Shown piece after piece: positions 9,116-17,910 of a stretch of 64,000 bases of DNA. Each line of letters starts with the position of its first letter. Positions within the stretch are counted from its first letter, which is position 1. The DNA comes from Stakelama sediminis. Lineage in GTDB: Bacteria > Pseudomonadota > Alphaproteobacteria > Sphingomonadales > Sphingomonadaceae. Under the pieces are notes generated by a model. That model saw only the letters and a program-made list of their open reading frames with translations, had not been told where the DNA came from and did not search any database. The DNA lies in contig NZ_JACIJI010000001.1 of the NCBI RefSeq assembly GCF_014199335.1, forward strand, positions 310,001 to 374,000, in the 5' to 3' direction. Both the position numbers and the translations under genes were made by a program.

Positions 9116-9933
9116 TGCGTATCTCCATCGACCATCAGACCCGCTACCGGTTCGAAGAACCACAGGCCCGTGTGGTGCAGTTGCTGCACATGCGCCCGTG
9201 CGACACCAATCATCAGACTGTAGTCGCCTGGCGCGTCGACATCGATTGCGACGCTCGGCTGCGCAAGCATGAGGACGGTTTCGGCAATGAAGTGACGATG
9301 GTTTATGCCGACGGCCCGCTGGAATCGATCACCATAGAGGTCACCGGCGAAATCCTGACCGACAACGAAGCGGCGGGCGTGGTGCATGGCGCGCCGGAAC
9401 CGCTGCCGCCTGCCCTGTTTCTGCGCCAGACCGCGCGAACCCGTCCCGACGACGCTATTCGCGACTATGCGGATGGGTTGAATATGGAAAAGGACGCACT
9501 CGGCGGGCTACACGCGCTATGCTCCGCCCTGTGCGACCGGTTTGAAATCGTGCCGGTCCGTCCCGACCATATGCAACCGGTCGGTGAAACCTTCGCCACA
9601 AAATCGGCTTCTCCGCACGAGCTGGCCGAATTATTCTGCTCCATCGCCCGGACATGCGGCTTCCCCGCCCGTTTCATCGCCGGATATCGCGTGTCTGAAA
9701 CGGAAAAGCGGATGGCAAGCCTCCATGCCTGGGCCGAAGCTTATATCGAGGATCTGGGATGGGTCGGCTTCGATCCCGCCTGCGGCATTTCGCCGGACGA
9801 ACGCTATGTCCGCGTTGCCGCCGGGCTGGATGCCTCCGACACCGCGGCCAGTTCGGGTTCGCGCACCGGCGGCGGCGAAGAGGCCATGGATGTGGACATC
9901 GACGCGCATATGCTGGGCGCCGGGCAGCATTAG
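9115..9933 (+). CDS. Transglutaminase-like protein lacking the catalytic cysteine
   Basis: A 272-aa protein with the bacterial transglutaminase N-terminal domain (MRISIDHQTRYRFEEP, beta-rich, about 1-85) and a transglutaminase/protease-like core (about 150-235). The core motif HELAELFCSIARTCGFPAR aligns without gaps to the family pattern GxCxxxAxLxxxLxRxxGxPAR, but the position of the nucleophilic Cys holds P167. The later catalytic His (H204 in SLHAWAEAY) and Asp (D220 in VGFDPACG) are kept. Cys175 lies eight residues further on and is not equivalent. It is therefore either an inactive scaffold or an enzyme with altered chemistry. It is translationally coupled to the alpha-E gene and ends the operon. 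Confidence 0.85.
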   Translation: MRISIDHQTRYRFEEPQARVVQLLHMRPCDTNHQTVVAWRVDIDCDARLRKHEDGFGNEVTMVYADGPLESITIEVTGEILTDNEAAGVVHGAPEPLPPALFLRQTARTRPDDAIRDYADGLNMEKDALGGLHALCSALCDRFEIVPVRPDHMQPVGETFATKSASPHELAELFCSIARTCGFPARFIAGYRVSETEKRMASLHAWAEAYIEDLGWVGFDPACGISPDERYVRVAAGLDASDTAASSGSRTGGGEEAMDVDIDAHMLGAGQH

Positions 9934-9966
9934 CGGAAAGCCCGCCCCCTCACTCGACGCTTTATA

Positions 9967-10749
9967 TCAGGCCGGTTCGTGTACGCGCGAAGCCGGTGCG
10001 GCCGGAACCTCGCGTTCCTCATCGAGCAATGCCCAGCCGTCGGGGCCAAGCGCCTCGATCGGCTTGTAGCGGGTCTTGTACGCCATGCGCGCGGACCCCT
10101 TCACCCAATAGCCGAGATAGACATAGGGCAGTCCCGCCCGACGCGAGCGCAGGATGTGGTCGAGAATGATGAAGTTGCCCAGGCCGGGACGGCTGTCATC
10201 GTCGGCAAGGAAGAAGCTGTAGATCATCGACAGGCCATCCGCCTGCTGGTCGGTGATGCACGCGCCCACCAGTCGCCCCTTGCGTCCGTCCACCGACGGT
10301 TCGCGATATTCGATCACATAAGAGGTAACGGGGCTTTGCTCGACCATGTCGGCATAATCACCCTCATCCATCGTCGCCATGCCGCCCTCGGGATGGCGCG
10401 CCTTCAGATAGCGGCGCAGCAACTGAAACTGCTCATCCGTCGCCCATGGGCGGCAGGCATTGATTTCCAGATCCGAATGCCGGCGCAGCAGCTTGCGTTG
10501 CGTCGCATTGGGTCGAAATTCGTCGGCAACGACCCGCACCGACACACAGGCATTGCACCCCGCGCAGCTTGGCCGATAGGCGACGGACTGGCTGCGGCGA
10601 AAGCCGATCCGGCCGAGCGCATCGTTCAGTTCACCCGCATGCTGCCCCGTCAATTCGGTAAAAACCTTCCGCTCCTGACGGCCGGGAAGATAGGGGCAAG
10701 GGGTTGGACTGGTTACGAAAAATCGCGGAAATCTAAACGGCGCGCTCAC
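9967..10749 (-). CDS. bpt: Aspartate/glutamate leucyltransferase (Bpt)
   Basis: A 260-aa leucyl-tRNA-protein transferase of the ATE1-like family. Members of the Bpt group add Leu to proteins starting with Asp or Glu, which marks them for ClpS-ClpAP degradation (bacterial N-degron pathway). The N-terminal cysteine cluster [16 protein letters not shown] and the C-terminal [20 protein letters not shown] are family hallmarks, and the length is typical. The gene is convergent with the transglutaminase-like gene. About 240 bp upstream separate it from the 3' end of ilvA, which lies on the same strand; that gap should hold its promoter, though no clear element stands out. Confidence 0.92.
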   Translation of the reverse strand: MSAPFRFPRFFVTSPTPCPYLPGRQERKVFTELTGQHAGELNDALGRIGFRRSQSVAYRPSCAGCNACVSVRVVADEFRPNATQRKLLRRHSDLEINACRPWATDEQFQLLRRYLKARHPEGGMATMDEGDYADMVEQSPVTSYVIEYREPSVDGRKGRLVGACITDQQADGLSMIYSFFLADDDSRPGLGNFIILDHILRSRRAGLPYVYLGYWVKGSARMAYKTRYKPIEALGPDGWALLDEEREVPAAPASRVHEPA

Positions 10750-10986
10750 CTGTCCATGCCCCTTTCCAGTCTGGTCGCTGATCGTGTGACAACCCGACTA
10801 TGGAACGCCGCGCGGATGATGAAAAGGGGATTCACCATAAAAGAAAGTTAACGCGGCAGGAATAATTTCGCTGATTTCGCAAAAGCCGAAAACCGCCCCC
10901 TTTTGCCTTGGGGAACAGTGTATCCAATTGGACGGGGGCAGTGAATCCGCGGCCGACTCAACTCACCGCAGATGCGATTCGCTTCG

Positions 10987-12231
10987 TCACGCCAGTTCGA
11001 CGGGACTGACCGAATAGCCGGTATTGCGCAGCGCCGCGATCAGCCGGTCGAGATGCTTCGCATCGCGCGTCTCGCACTCGATATCGGTGATCAGCCCCTT
11101 GGCAGGCAGAGAGGTGAACACCCGCTGGTGATAGACCTCGATGATGTTGACGCCCTGTTCGTGGAAGATTTTCGCCACGTTGAACAGCGCACCGGGGCGA
11201 TCCTGCAGCCGGATGCGCAGACGCGCCAGCCGTCCCGAACGCGCCAGATCGCGCAGCAGCACATTGGCGAGCAGCCGGGTATCGATATTGCCGCCGCACA
11301 GCACCGTGCCCACGGTCTTGCCCTTGAACTTCTCCGGATAGGCAAGCAGCGCCGCCAGCCCTGCCGCGCCTGCTCCTTCGACCACTGTCTTTTCGATCTG
11401 CAGCAACAGGCTGACCGACTCTTCCAGCATCCGTTCGTTGACCAGCACGATGTCGTCGACCAGCGCCTTGATGACCTGACTGGTAAGCTTGCCCGGCTCC
11501 TTCACCGCGATCCCTTCGGCCAGCGTGTCGCCGCCGCACGGCAGTTCGGTATGTTTCAGGCGGTTGAACATCGACGGAAACAGTTCCGCCTCCACCCCGA
11601 TCACCTCGATCGGATGATCCTGCGCCTTGGCTACCGTCGCAATGCCGGAGATCAGTCCGCCGCCGCCCAGCGGCACGACCAGCGTATCGATCTCGGGCGC
11701 ATCCGCCAGCATCTCCAGCGCGACCGTCCCCTGCCCCGCCATGATCCGTGCATCGTCGAACGGATGGACGAAGGTATAGCCCTTTTCCGCCTCCAGCATA
11801 CGGGCATGGGCATAGGCATCGTCAAAGGTTTCGCCCTCCAGCACGATGGTCGCGCCATGGCCTTCGGTCTGCGTCACCTTCACCGTCGGCGTCGGGCGCG
11901 GCATGACGATGGTGGACGGAATGCCCAGCCGCGTCGCGTGATAGGCAAGGCCCTGCGCATGGTTGCCCGCCGATGCGGCGATCACGCCCTTGGAGCGCGC
12001 CTCCTCATCCAGTTGCAGCAGCGTGTTGAGCGCGCCGCGCTCCTTATACGCGGCGGTGAACTGAAGATTCTCGAACTTCAGATAGACTTTCGCCCCCGTC
12101 AGGTCGGACAGCGTCTTGCTGTACAGCGTCGGCGTGCGGACCAGCGCGCCGGCAATCCGTTCGGCGGCGGCATGGACGTCATCGACGGTGAGCGGAAGCG
12201 CAGCGGAGGAGGGTGCAACATTGGTAGCCAT
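10987..12231 (-). CDS. ilvA: Threonine ammonia-lyase with C-terminal ACT domain
   Basis: A 414-aa PLP enzyme that converts threonine to 2-oxobutanoate and ammonia, the first committed step of isoleucine synthesis. The PLP lysine lies in AAYKERGAL, the phosphate-binding loop is PLGGGGLISG, and SAGNHAQG is the substrate loop. Residues about 335-414 form one ACT domain (RLRIRLQDRPGALFNVAKIF), the medium-length form with a single regulatory domain, so allosteric control by amino acids is likely. The start chosen at 12231 gives the standard length; the frame is open 27 codons further. Its 5' end is divergent from an amidohydrolase gene. The symbol is used in the broad sense, since catabolic TdcB-like members look similar. 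Confidence 0.9.
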   Translation of the reverse strand: MATNVAPSSAALPLTVDDVHAAAERIAGALVRTPTLYSKTLSDLTGAKVYLKFENLQFTAAYKERGALNTLLQLDEEARSKGVIAASAGNHAQGLAYHATRLGIPSTIVMPRPTPTVKVTQTEGHGATIVLEGETFDDAYAHARMLEAEKGYTFVHPFDDARIMAGQGTVALEMLADAPEIDTLVVPLGGGGLISGIATVAKAQDHPIEVIGVEAELFPSMFNRLKHTELPCGGDTLAEGIAVKEPGKLTSQVIKALVDDIVLVNERMLEESVSLLLQIEKTVVEGAGAAGLAALLAYPEKFKGKTVGTVLCGGNIDTRLLANVLLRDLARSGRLARLRIRLQDRPGALFNVAKIFHEQGVNIIEVYHQRVFTSLPAKGLITDIECETRDAKHLDRLIAALRNTGYSVSPVELA

Positions 12232-12341
12232 GGCGCATGGCCCTAGAGCATCTGGCGCTATCGTGGAACACGTCTTATGCCCCGTTCGTCCTTTCACGGC
12301 GGATTGTTTCACCGCCCATCCTGTTTCGGGAGCGTAATTGC

Positions 12342-14012
12342 GTGATTTCTCGTTTGCTTGCCCTTGCCGCGTCGATTGTTCTGATGTGCGGTGCGACCCT
12401 TGCCCATGCCGACGGACTGATCGACAATGTCAACGGCATCGCGCTCGACCGCAACGGGGAAGTGGTCCATTTCACCGGCCTGACGATCGGTCAGGACGGA
12501 CGTATCACCGCGCTGCTCAGCGATCATGACAAGCGCCCCAAACATCCCGACTGGCGCACCGACATGCACGGCAAGACGCTGATCCCCGGCATGGTCGACG
12601 CGCACGGGCATGTCATGGAACTTGGCCTGCGCAAGCTGTCGCTCGACCTGTCGGACACGACCTCGCTGGCCGAGGCACAGGCGAAGCTGGCGACATTCGC
12701 GGACAAGAATCAGGGGCGTCCATGGATTCTGGGCGGCGGCTGGACTCAGGAAAGCTGGGGCATGAGCAACTTTCCGACCGCGGCCGATCTCGACAAGGCG
12801 GTATCCGAACGCCCCGTCTGGCTGACGCGCGCCGACGGCCATGCCGGATGGGCGAACAGCGCCGCGCTGAAGGCCGCGGACATCACCGCCAAAACCTCGG
12901 AGCCAAAGGGCGGACGGATCATCAGGGATGCGAAGGGCAATCCCACCGGCATCCTGATCGGCACCGCGCAAAAGCTGATGGAAAAGGTCGTTCCCCAGCC
13001 GTCGCCCAAGGATCTCGACGCCGCGTTTCAGGCCGCACAGGAAGCGCTGCTAAGCGTCGGCATCACCGCGACCGACGATATGGGCACCTCGGTCGCCGAC
13101 TGGATGGCGTTTCGCCGTGCGGGCGACAAGGGGCAGCTCCGTCTGCGCATCGTCAGCTATGCCGACAGCGTGAAGACCGCGACGCTGATCGCCGGACCGG
13201 GGCCGACGCCCTGGCTGTACGATGGAAAGCTGCGCTGCATCGGCATCAAATATGGCGAAGACGGCACGCTGGGAACACGCGGTGCGTGGCTGAAGGCGCC
13301 CTATGCCGATGCGCCCAAGGATACGGGCCTGCCCCTGCTGACCACCGACCAGCTACTCAACCTGATGAGCCGCGCGTCGATGGACCATTTTCAGGTCGCG
13401 GTGGACGCCTATGGCGACAAGGCGAACCAGACCGTGCTCGACTCGATCGACGAGCTTACCGAAACGTACAAGGGCGACCGGCGCTGGCGGATCGAACATG
13501 CGCAGATCGTCGATCCGGACGACCTGCCGCGTTTCGGCAAACATGGCATCATTGCCTCGATGGAGCCGGTGCGCGCGGTTTCGGAGCGCGCAATGGCGAC
13601 CGCCCGGCTGGGGCCGGACCGGTTGAAAGGCGCGTTCGCCTGGAATGCGATGCTGGCAAACAAGGTGCCGCTGGCATTCGGGTCGGATTACCCGGTTGAG
13701 GAACCCAACCCCTTTATCGGCTGGGCCGTCGCCTTCACCCGACAGGACGCCGATGGCCGTCCGTTCGGCGGCTGGACGCCCGAACAGGCGGTCAGCCGGG
13801 TGCAGGCATGGCGCGCCTTCACCCAGACGGGCGCCTATGCCAGCTTCGCGGAAAAGGATTTCGGCACGCTGGCACCCGGCGAACAGGCCGACTTCCTGAT
13901 CGTCGACCGCGACCCCCTGCTCGTCTCACCCACCGACTTGCGCCAGACGCAGGTGCTGCAAACCTGGGTCGGCGGCAAACCGGTATGGGAGCGTAAGGGG
14001 AACGCACAATGA
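12342..14012 (+). CDS. Secreted amidohydrolase family protein (YtcJ-like)
   Basis: A 556-aa metal-dependent hydrolase of the amidohydrolase superfamily with a signal peptide (VISRLLALAASIVLMCGATLAHA), so probably periplasmic. Metal-ligand motifs are DAHGHVMELG near residue 85, RWRIEHAQIVDPDDLPRFG in the second half, and AFGSDYPVE with the last metal Asp. The C-terminus returns to the small beta domain typical of the YtcJ group (GTLAPGEQADFLIVDRDPL). Substrate is unknown; relatives act on N-acyl or cyclic amides. The start is GTG at 12342 with GGGAG nine bases upstream; upstream reading would remove the signal peptide from the N-terminus. The next gene overlaps the stop by 4 bp (ATGA). Confidence 0.85.
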   Translation: MISRLLALAASIVLMCGATLAHADGLIDNVNGIALDRNGEVVHFTGLTIGQDGRITALLSDHDKRPKHPDWRTDMHGKTLIPGMVDAHGHVMELGLRKLSLDLSDTTSLAEAQAKLATFADKNQGRPWILGGGWTQESWGMSNFPTAADLDKAVSERPVWLTRADGHAGWANSAALKAADITAKTSEPKGGRIIRDAKGNPTGILIGTAQKLMEKVVPQPSPKDLDAAFQAAQEALLSVGITATDDMGTSVADWMAFRRAGDKGQLRLRIVSYADSVKTATLIAGPGPTPWLYDGKLRCIGIKYGEDGTLGTRGAWLKAPYADAPKDTGLPLLTTDQLLNLMSRASMDHFQVAVDAYGDKANQTVLDSIDELTETYKGDRRWRIEHAQIVDPDDLPRFGKHGIIASMEPVRAVSERAMATARLGPDRLKGAFAWNAMLANKVPLAFGSDYPVEEPNPFIGWAVAFTRQDADGRPFGGWTPEQAVSRVQAWRAFTQTGAYASFAEKDFGTLAPGEQADFLIVDRDPLLVSPTDLRQTQVLQTWVGGKPVWERKGNAQ

Positions 14013-14638
14013 TGGACGATTTCGGACGCTGGCTGGCAGCGAACGCCCCAACGATCAGCATCTTTTTCAACTTTCTGATGGTCGTTGTCTGGATAACCTA
14101 TCTTCAGCTTCTGCTGGTTCAGTTTCGTGCAACCCGGCGATCCTCGATCCTGATTACCCGCGCCGCAGGACGCGGCATGCGAAGCCGCTGCCTCGTCACC
14201 AATATGAGCAGCCAGCCGCTCTATGTAACCAGCCTGATCGGCACGCTGCACGTCGGTGACAGACTCATCGAGCTGCCGCTGACCGACTTGCGTGATCTGC
14301 CGGGAGATCTGGGCGACGACCCACGTTCAAAAATGCGTCAGGGCAGCCTCAACACGGGCCAGTATCTCGACATCGGGCATTTCCACGAGATCGTGGAAGT
14401 CATGCTGGCCGCCAATGAAGAAACGGAAGTGGACATGCCGCAAGTCGAACAGCTCGACCTCACCGTCGTCGCTTTCTACTCGCGCGAAGACCTGCCGGTG
14501 GGTGCGGTTCGCAGCTTCCATTTCGACCACAAAGCCGCAACCGGCGCACGCGTCCGCCCCCTCAACCTCGCCACCGACCAGATCCGCCAGATGGCGCGCC
14601 GCCGGACGCTGCTGAAAAAGGTCGAATATCACATGTGA
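14009..14638 (+). CDS. Conserved-type membrane protein of unknown function
   Basis: A 209-aa protein with one N-terminal transmembrane segment (about 17-40, ISIFFNFLMVVVWITYLQLL). A soluble mixed alpha/beta region follows, with no motif I recognise, ending in a basic stretch (RQMARRRTLLKKVEYHM). It overlaps the upstream amidohydrolase gene by 4 bp (ATGA), so the two are probably translated together. No catalytic signature is apparent. The soluble domain would face the cytoplasm if the positive-inside rule is applied to the RATRRSSILITR stretch after the membrane helix. Confidence 0.7.
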   Translation: MMDDFGRWLAANAPTISIFFNFLMVVVWITYLQLLLVQFRATRRSSILITRAAGRGMRSRCLVTNMSSQPLYVTSLIGTLHVGDRLIELPLTDLRDLPGDLGDDPRSKMRQGSLNTGQYLDIGHFHEIVEVMLAANEETEVDMPQVEQLDLTVVAFYSREDLPVGAVRSFHFDHKAATGARVRPLNLATDQIRQMARRRTLLKKVEYHM

Positions 14639-14715
14639 CGGATGCGGCGAGGCCGCAACAAGGCATGGGAACTGAAGTTCGGGGCAACTTGGGGACGATA
14701 AAAGAGCCGCGAAAG

Positions 14716-15627
14716 CTATTGGCCGACAGGGTTGGTAGTCGCCGGGACGCCCAAATGACGCGTAATCCACTTTGTAAAAAAGGATATGCGCGTACTGGCA
14801 AATGTCTGACCACAGACTCCCTGCTTAAAGATTCCGGCGCGTGTAGCCGCAACATCTGCACTTGACCCATCTAGACCATGGGTCACACCGGCCAGCATCC
14901 ATTTGCCATCAACCTTGATCAAAACCGGCCCTCCACTGTCACCACCGGCGATCACGCCCTCCAGTGGCAGTGCCCGCGAACCGCAATCGAATACATAACG
15001 CAGCCAGGGGCCATGAGCGTCAGTAATCCGGTTCTCTGCCCTTCTCAGCGCACCGCGGTGCGGGGCATTGGCAGGTGCTCCGGTCTGATCGGTCCCCGTC
15101 GCCCCTTTGCCGAAAATCTGCGCAACTTGGCCGACTTCCGCGGAGCCAGTATAGAATGGCATCGGCCTGACGTCTGAAACCGGATCTTTTAGTTCGAGCA
15201 GCGCGATATCCCGCATGTTCGCCATTGCCGCTTTGTATTGCTTCATCCAGGCGACGGAATCGAACGAACTTGTCTTGTCGAAAAGGGGTTTGAACATTGC
15301 TTGCCAGGCAAGCGCCGCAGCCTCGAATCCGGGATACACAATAATATGAGCCACCGCTCGGCGCTTACCATGGATCGTGACGAACCAGTCTTTCGGATAA
15401 TCCTTCATGTAGCGCACAGCATGAGCGGCGGTGACGACCCAGGACGGCGCGATCAAGGCACCATGTCCTTCATATGGCAAATCTGCCAATGCCGGGATGG
15501 CTTGCGGGTCGATCCTGTAGCGCGCATCGGGGACATCATGACGTCTGACGATGGCGGATGCTGGCGTGGGAATCGCCGACAGGAGCAGCGATAGCACGCC
15601 AACGAAAACGCCATACTTCGATGGCAT
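14716..15627 (-). CDS. Secreted trypsin-like serine protease
   Basis: A 303-aa S1-family peptidase with a signal peptide (MPSKYGVFVGVLSLLLSAIPTPASA). The catalytic triad is visible: His in WVVTAAHAVRYM, Asp in NMRDIALLELK, and Ser in GGDSGGPVLI. Two or more cysteines (FDCGSRALP, GVCGQTF) may form a disulfide. There is no PDZ domain, so this is not a DegP/HtrA protein. It lies downstream of rplL on the same strand but after the rplL terminator. Its base composition looks lower in GC than its neighbours, with more A/T at third codon positions, which may indicate later acquisition. Target unknown. Confidence 0.85.
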   Translation of the reverse strand: MPSKYGVFVGVLSLLLSAIPTPASAIVRRHDVPDARYRIDPQAIPALADLPYEGHGALIAPSWVVTAAHAVRYMKDYPKDWFVTIHGKRRAVAHIIVYPGFEAAALAWQAMFKPLFDKTSSFDSVAWMKQYKAAMANMRDIALLELKDPVSDVRPMPFYTGSAEVGQVAQIFGKGATGTDQTGAPANAPHRGALRRAENRITDAHGPWLRYVFDCGSRALPLEGVIAGGDSGGPVLIKVDGKWMLAGVTHGLDGSSADVAATRAGIFKQGVCGQTFASTRISFFTKWITRHLGVPATTNPVGQ

Positions 15628-15704
15628 CGTTCAAATCCCCCCAAGGTTACTTGGGGATTCAGCCGCCGCCTTCTGATGCGGAGTATGGTTGAGGCCTCCC
15701 GAAC

Positions 15705-15738
15705 AAAAAAGGGCGGCCCGTTGCGCGAGCCGCCCTTT
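15705..15738 (-). terminator. Intrinsic terminator after rplL
   Basis: On the minus strand an AAAGGGCGGC / GCCGCCCTTT-type stem is followed by a run of six T (seen as AAAAAA at 15705-15710 on the plus strand). It sits about 65 bases after the rplL stop and shows that the rplJ-rplL transcript is not continuous with an rpoB gene. Confidence 0.85.
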
Positions 15739-15804
15739 CTATTGTTTCCGCAACCGCCATGGCGGCCGGGATAACCGGTGGGGCGCCGAAACGCCCCTGC
15801 CCGA

Positions 15805-16182
15805 TTACTTCAGCTCGACGGTACCGCCGGCTGCTTCGATCTTCTTCTTCAGCTCTTCGGCTTCGTCCTTGGACACGCCTTCCTTGACGGCCTTCGGAGC
15901 GCCTTCGACCAGCGCCTTGGCTTCGGTCAGGCCCAGGCCGGTGATGGCGCGGACTTCCTTGATGACGTTGATCTTCTTGCCGCCGTCGCCGGTCAGGATG
16001 ACGTCGAATTCGTCCTTGGCTTCTTCAGCAGCAGCGCCGCCGGCGCCACCGGCAGCCGGAGCAGCCGCAACCGCAGCAGCGGCAGAAACGCCCCACTTTT
16101 CTTCGAGCATCTTCGACAGTTCAGCCGCCTCAAGGACGGTCAGTTCGGAAAGCTGGTCCACCAGCGCGTTCAGGTCAGCCAT
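15805..16182 (-). CDS. rplL: 50S ribosomal protein L7/L12
   Basis: 125 aa, the usual length. The N-terminal dimerisation helix ([20 protein letters not shown]) is followed by an Ala/Gly-rich hinge (about 34-55) and the C-terminal factor-binding domain, with KTEF-like [20 protein letters not shown] and [21 protein letters not shown]. Multiple copies form the ribosomal stalk on L10 and recruit translation GTPases. It follows rplJ after 52 bp and ends the operon, because a terminator and then an unrelated protease gene follow. In most bacteria rpoB-rpoC come next; they are absent here. Confidence 0.98.
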   Translation of the reverse strand: MADLNALVDQLSELTVLEAAELSKMLEEKWGVSAAAAVAAAPAAGGAGGAAAEEAKDEFDVILTGDGGKKINVIKEVRAITGLGLTEAKALVEGAPKAVKEGVSKDEAEELKKKIEAAGGTVELK

Positions 16183-16234
16183 GATAAACTCCAGTAAAAA
16201 TCAGATGATAAAGGGATAGTCGGTCGCGAAAGCC

Positions 16235-16750
16235 TTATGCGGCTTCCTTGGCGCCATAAGCGCCGAACACACGCGCAACCTGACCCGCCGGGGCCTGGGT
16301 GATCTGCGCCAGCTTCGTGGCGGGAGCCGAAATCAGGCCCACCATCTTCGCACGCAGTTCATCCAGCGACGGCAGTTCAGCCAGCGCCTTCACGCCATTC
16401 ACGTCGAGCACGGTGCTGCCCATCGCGCCGCCAAGCACTTCCAGCTTTTCGTTGGTCTTGGCGAAATCGACCACCACCTTTGCGGCGGCGACCGGGTCTT
16501 CCGATGTGGCAAGCGCCGTCGGTCCGACCAGCAGGTCCGCAAGGGCTGCATAATCGGTGCCGTCGATCGCGATCTTGGCAAGGCGGTTCTTCGCGACCTT
16601 ATAGCTCGCACCGGCTTCGCGCATCTTGTTCCTCAGGTCCGACGACTGCGCGACGGTGAGGCCGAGATTGCGGGTGACAACCACCACGCCAACCTCGTTA
16701 AAGGTGCGGTTCAGCTCGGCAACGGCTTCGGTCTTCTGGGAACGATCCAT
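16235..16750 (-). CDS. rplJ: 50S ribosomal protein L10
   Basis: 171 aa. The N-terminal RNA-binding domain ([20 protein letters not shown], then [12 protein letters not shown]) and the C-terminal helix that carries L7/L12 dimers are both recognisable. The start at 16750 is set by GGAGACC just upstream; the frame is open 20 codons further but that stretch lies in the leader. L10, alone or with L12, commonly represses its own mRNA by binding a structured leader, and a long leader with a strong hairpin is present here. Confidence 0.97.
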   Translation of the reverse strand: MDRSQKTEAVAELNRTFNEVGVVVVTRNLGLTVAQSSDLRNKMREAGASYKVAKNRLAKIAIDGTDYAALADLLVGPTALATSEDPVAAAKVVVDFAKTNEKLEVLGGAMGSTVLDVNGVKALAELPSLDELRAKMVGLISAPATKLAQITQAPAGQVARVFGAYGAKEAA

Positions 16751-16809
16751 GCCGGTCTCCTCAACTATGGACTTGGGAAGCCATGGGCCGCCCGCGTCCG
16801 GTTCACGCA

Positions 16810-16831
16810 CTTCGCACCGGATGGCGCGAAG
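16810..16831 (-). promoter_or_regulatory. Hairpin in the rplJ leader
   Basis: A 9-bp stem (CTTCGCGCC / GGTGCGAAG on the minus strand, one G-T pair) with a 4-base loop lies about 60 bases before the rplJ start codon. It has no T-run, so it is not a terminator. By analogy with the L10-L12 autoregulatory leaders of other bacteria it may belong to the L10 binding site, but it was not matched to a known leader model. Confidence 0.5.
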
Positions 16832-17036
16832 CGTCCGGGCCTTGCGACCCGTAATTGTCCGAGGGGCGTTGAATCGTCACTGCCGGAATATCCCCGGCCT
16901 GACCCGAACCCGCGTGAAAGCGCGTCCGGTATAAATTCTGTCCCCGTCTTGGCCGGAAATTAAGCACCACGGATCGGGTGCACCTGCTGTCTCGGACGGA
17001 TATCGGTCACGGCGAACCGCAGCCGATGAAGGCGCG

Positions 17037-17064
17037 CACATAACGCGATCGTCGCCGAAGTCAA
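17037..17064 (-). promoter_or_regulatory. Candidate promoter of rplJ-rplL
   Basis: On the minus strand TTGACT and TATGTG are separated by 16 bases, a reasonable housekeeping-sigma promoter. It would give a leader of roughly 275 bases before rplJ. The 428-bp gap from 16751 to 17178 otherwise holds only this leader and the upstream region of the divergent L,D-transpeptidase gene. Confidence 0.45.
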
Positions 17065-17178
17065 TTGCGGATGGCATTTTCCGCCAAAAGTTAACGCCTC
17101 TTAACCGCGTCTCACGCCGGGACAGGTGAATTTTGGCGGCTTCCCAACACCCCGGAATCGCTCCATATCCCACCTATC

Positions 17179-17910
17179 ATGGCTCAGCACTCCTCTTCGA
17201 TCCGCCGCGTACTCCGCAAGACCGTTCTGATCGCCGCCACGGCATGTGCGGGCATGAGTTTGCTGACGGTTCAGCCCGCAGCGGCGAAGGAAAGTGCGAT
17301 GCGCCCGAATGAGGTGCATACCGTGCTGTCGCTGAACGCACCTTTGAAGGGAGGCGATTTCGCCTGGGACGACGACGGATCGAAAACCCAGCCCGTTCGC
17401 GTTGTCGTCGATCTGGCGCGTGAAATGCTGTATGTTTATCGCGGGGGCACCGAAATCGGTCGCACAATCATTCTGTATGGCGCGGACAACAAACCGACGC
17501 CGATGGGCGTGTTCCCCATCCTCAACAAGGATGCGGATCATTTCTCCGCCACCTATGACCATGCGCCGATGCCGTGGAACCTGCGGCTGACCTGGGGCGG
17601 AGTCGCCATTCACGGGACCGAAGTCGATACCCGCTATGCCACCCATGGCTGTGTCGGCGTGCCGGTCGCGTTCGCGAAGAAGCTGTTCCATGTCGCGCGC
17701 AAGGGCGATCCGGTCCTCATTACCCGCAACTGGCTGCCGAAACTCTATGACGACAAGGCGCAGGAGGAGCTTGCGCGGCTCGCCAATGCACAGGTCGAAC
17801 AAAGAGCCTCGCAACAGGCACCGGTGCCGGCAGCGATTGCTCCCGCAACACCCGCTGCACCGGCTCAGGCAGCACCCGCTCCGGCACCGGCGGATTCGCC
17901 CGTCCCCTGA
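17179..17910 (+). CDS. L,D-transpeptidase (YkuD domain)
   Basis: A 243-aa exported protein with a signal sequence (about 1-36) and a YkuD catalytic domain (about 70-185). Such enzymes make 3-3 cross-links in peptidoglycan or attach proteins to it. The catalytic cysteine is C158 in THGCVGVP and the conserved His is H145 in AIHGTEVD. Compared with the common pattern HGT...SHGCIR, the spacing between the two motifs is short and the Arg after HGC is replaced, as in a subset of family members. The C-terminal 45 residues are Ala/Pro-rich low complexity. The last 46 bases are also coding, on the opposite strand, for the end of the mscS-like gene. Confidence 0.87.
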   Translation: MAQHSSSIRRVLRKTVLIAATACAGMSLLTVQPAAAKESAMRPNEVHTVLSLNAPLKGGDFAWDDDGSKTQPVRVVVDLAREMLYVYRGGTEIGRTIILYGADNKPTPMGVFPILNKDADHFSATYDHAPMPWNLRLTWGGVAIHGTEVDTRYATHGCVGVPVAFAKKLFHVARKGDPVLITRNWLPKLYDDKAQEELARLANAQVEQRASQQAPVPAAIAPATPAAPAQAAPAPAPADSPVP

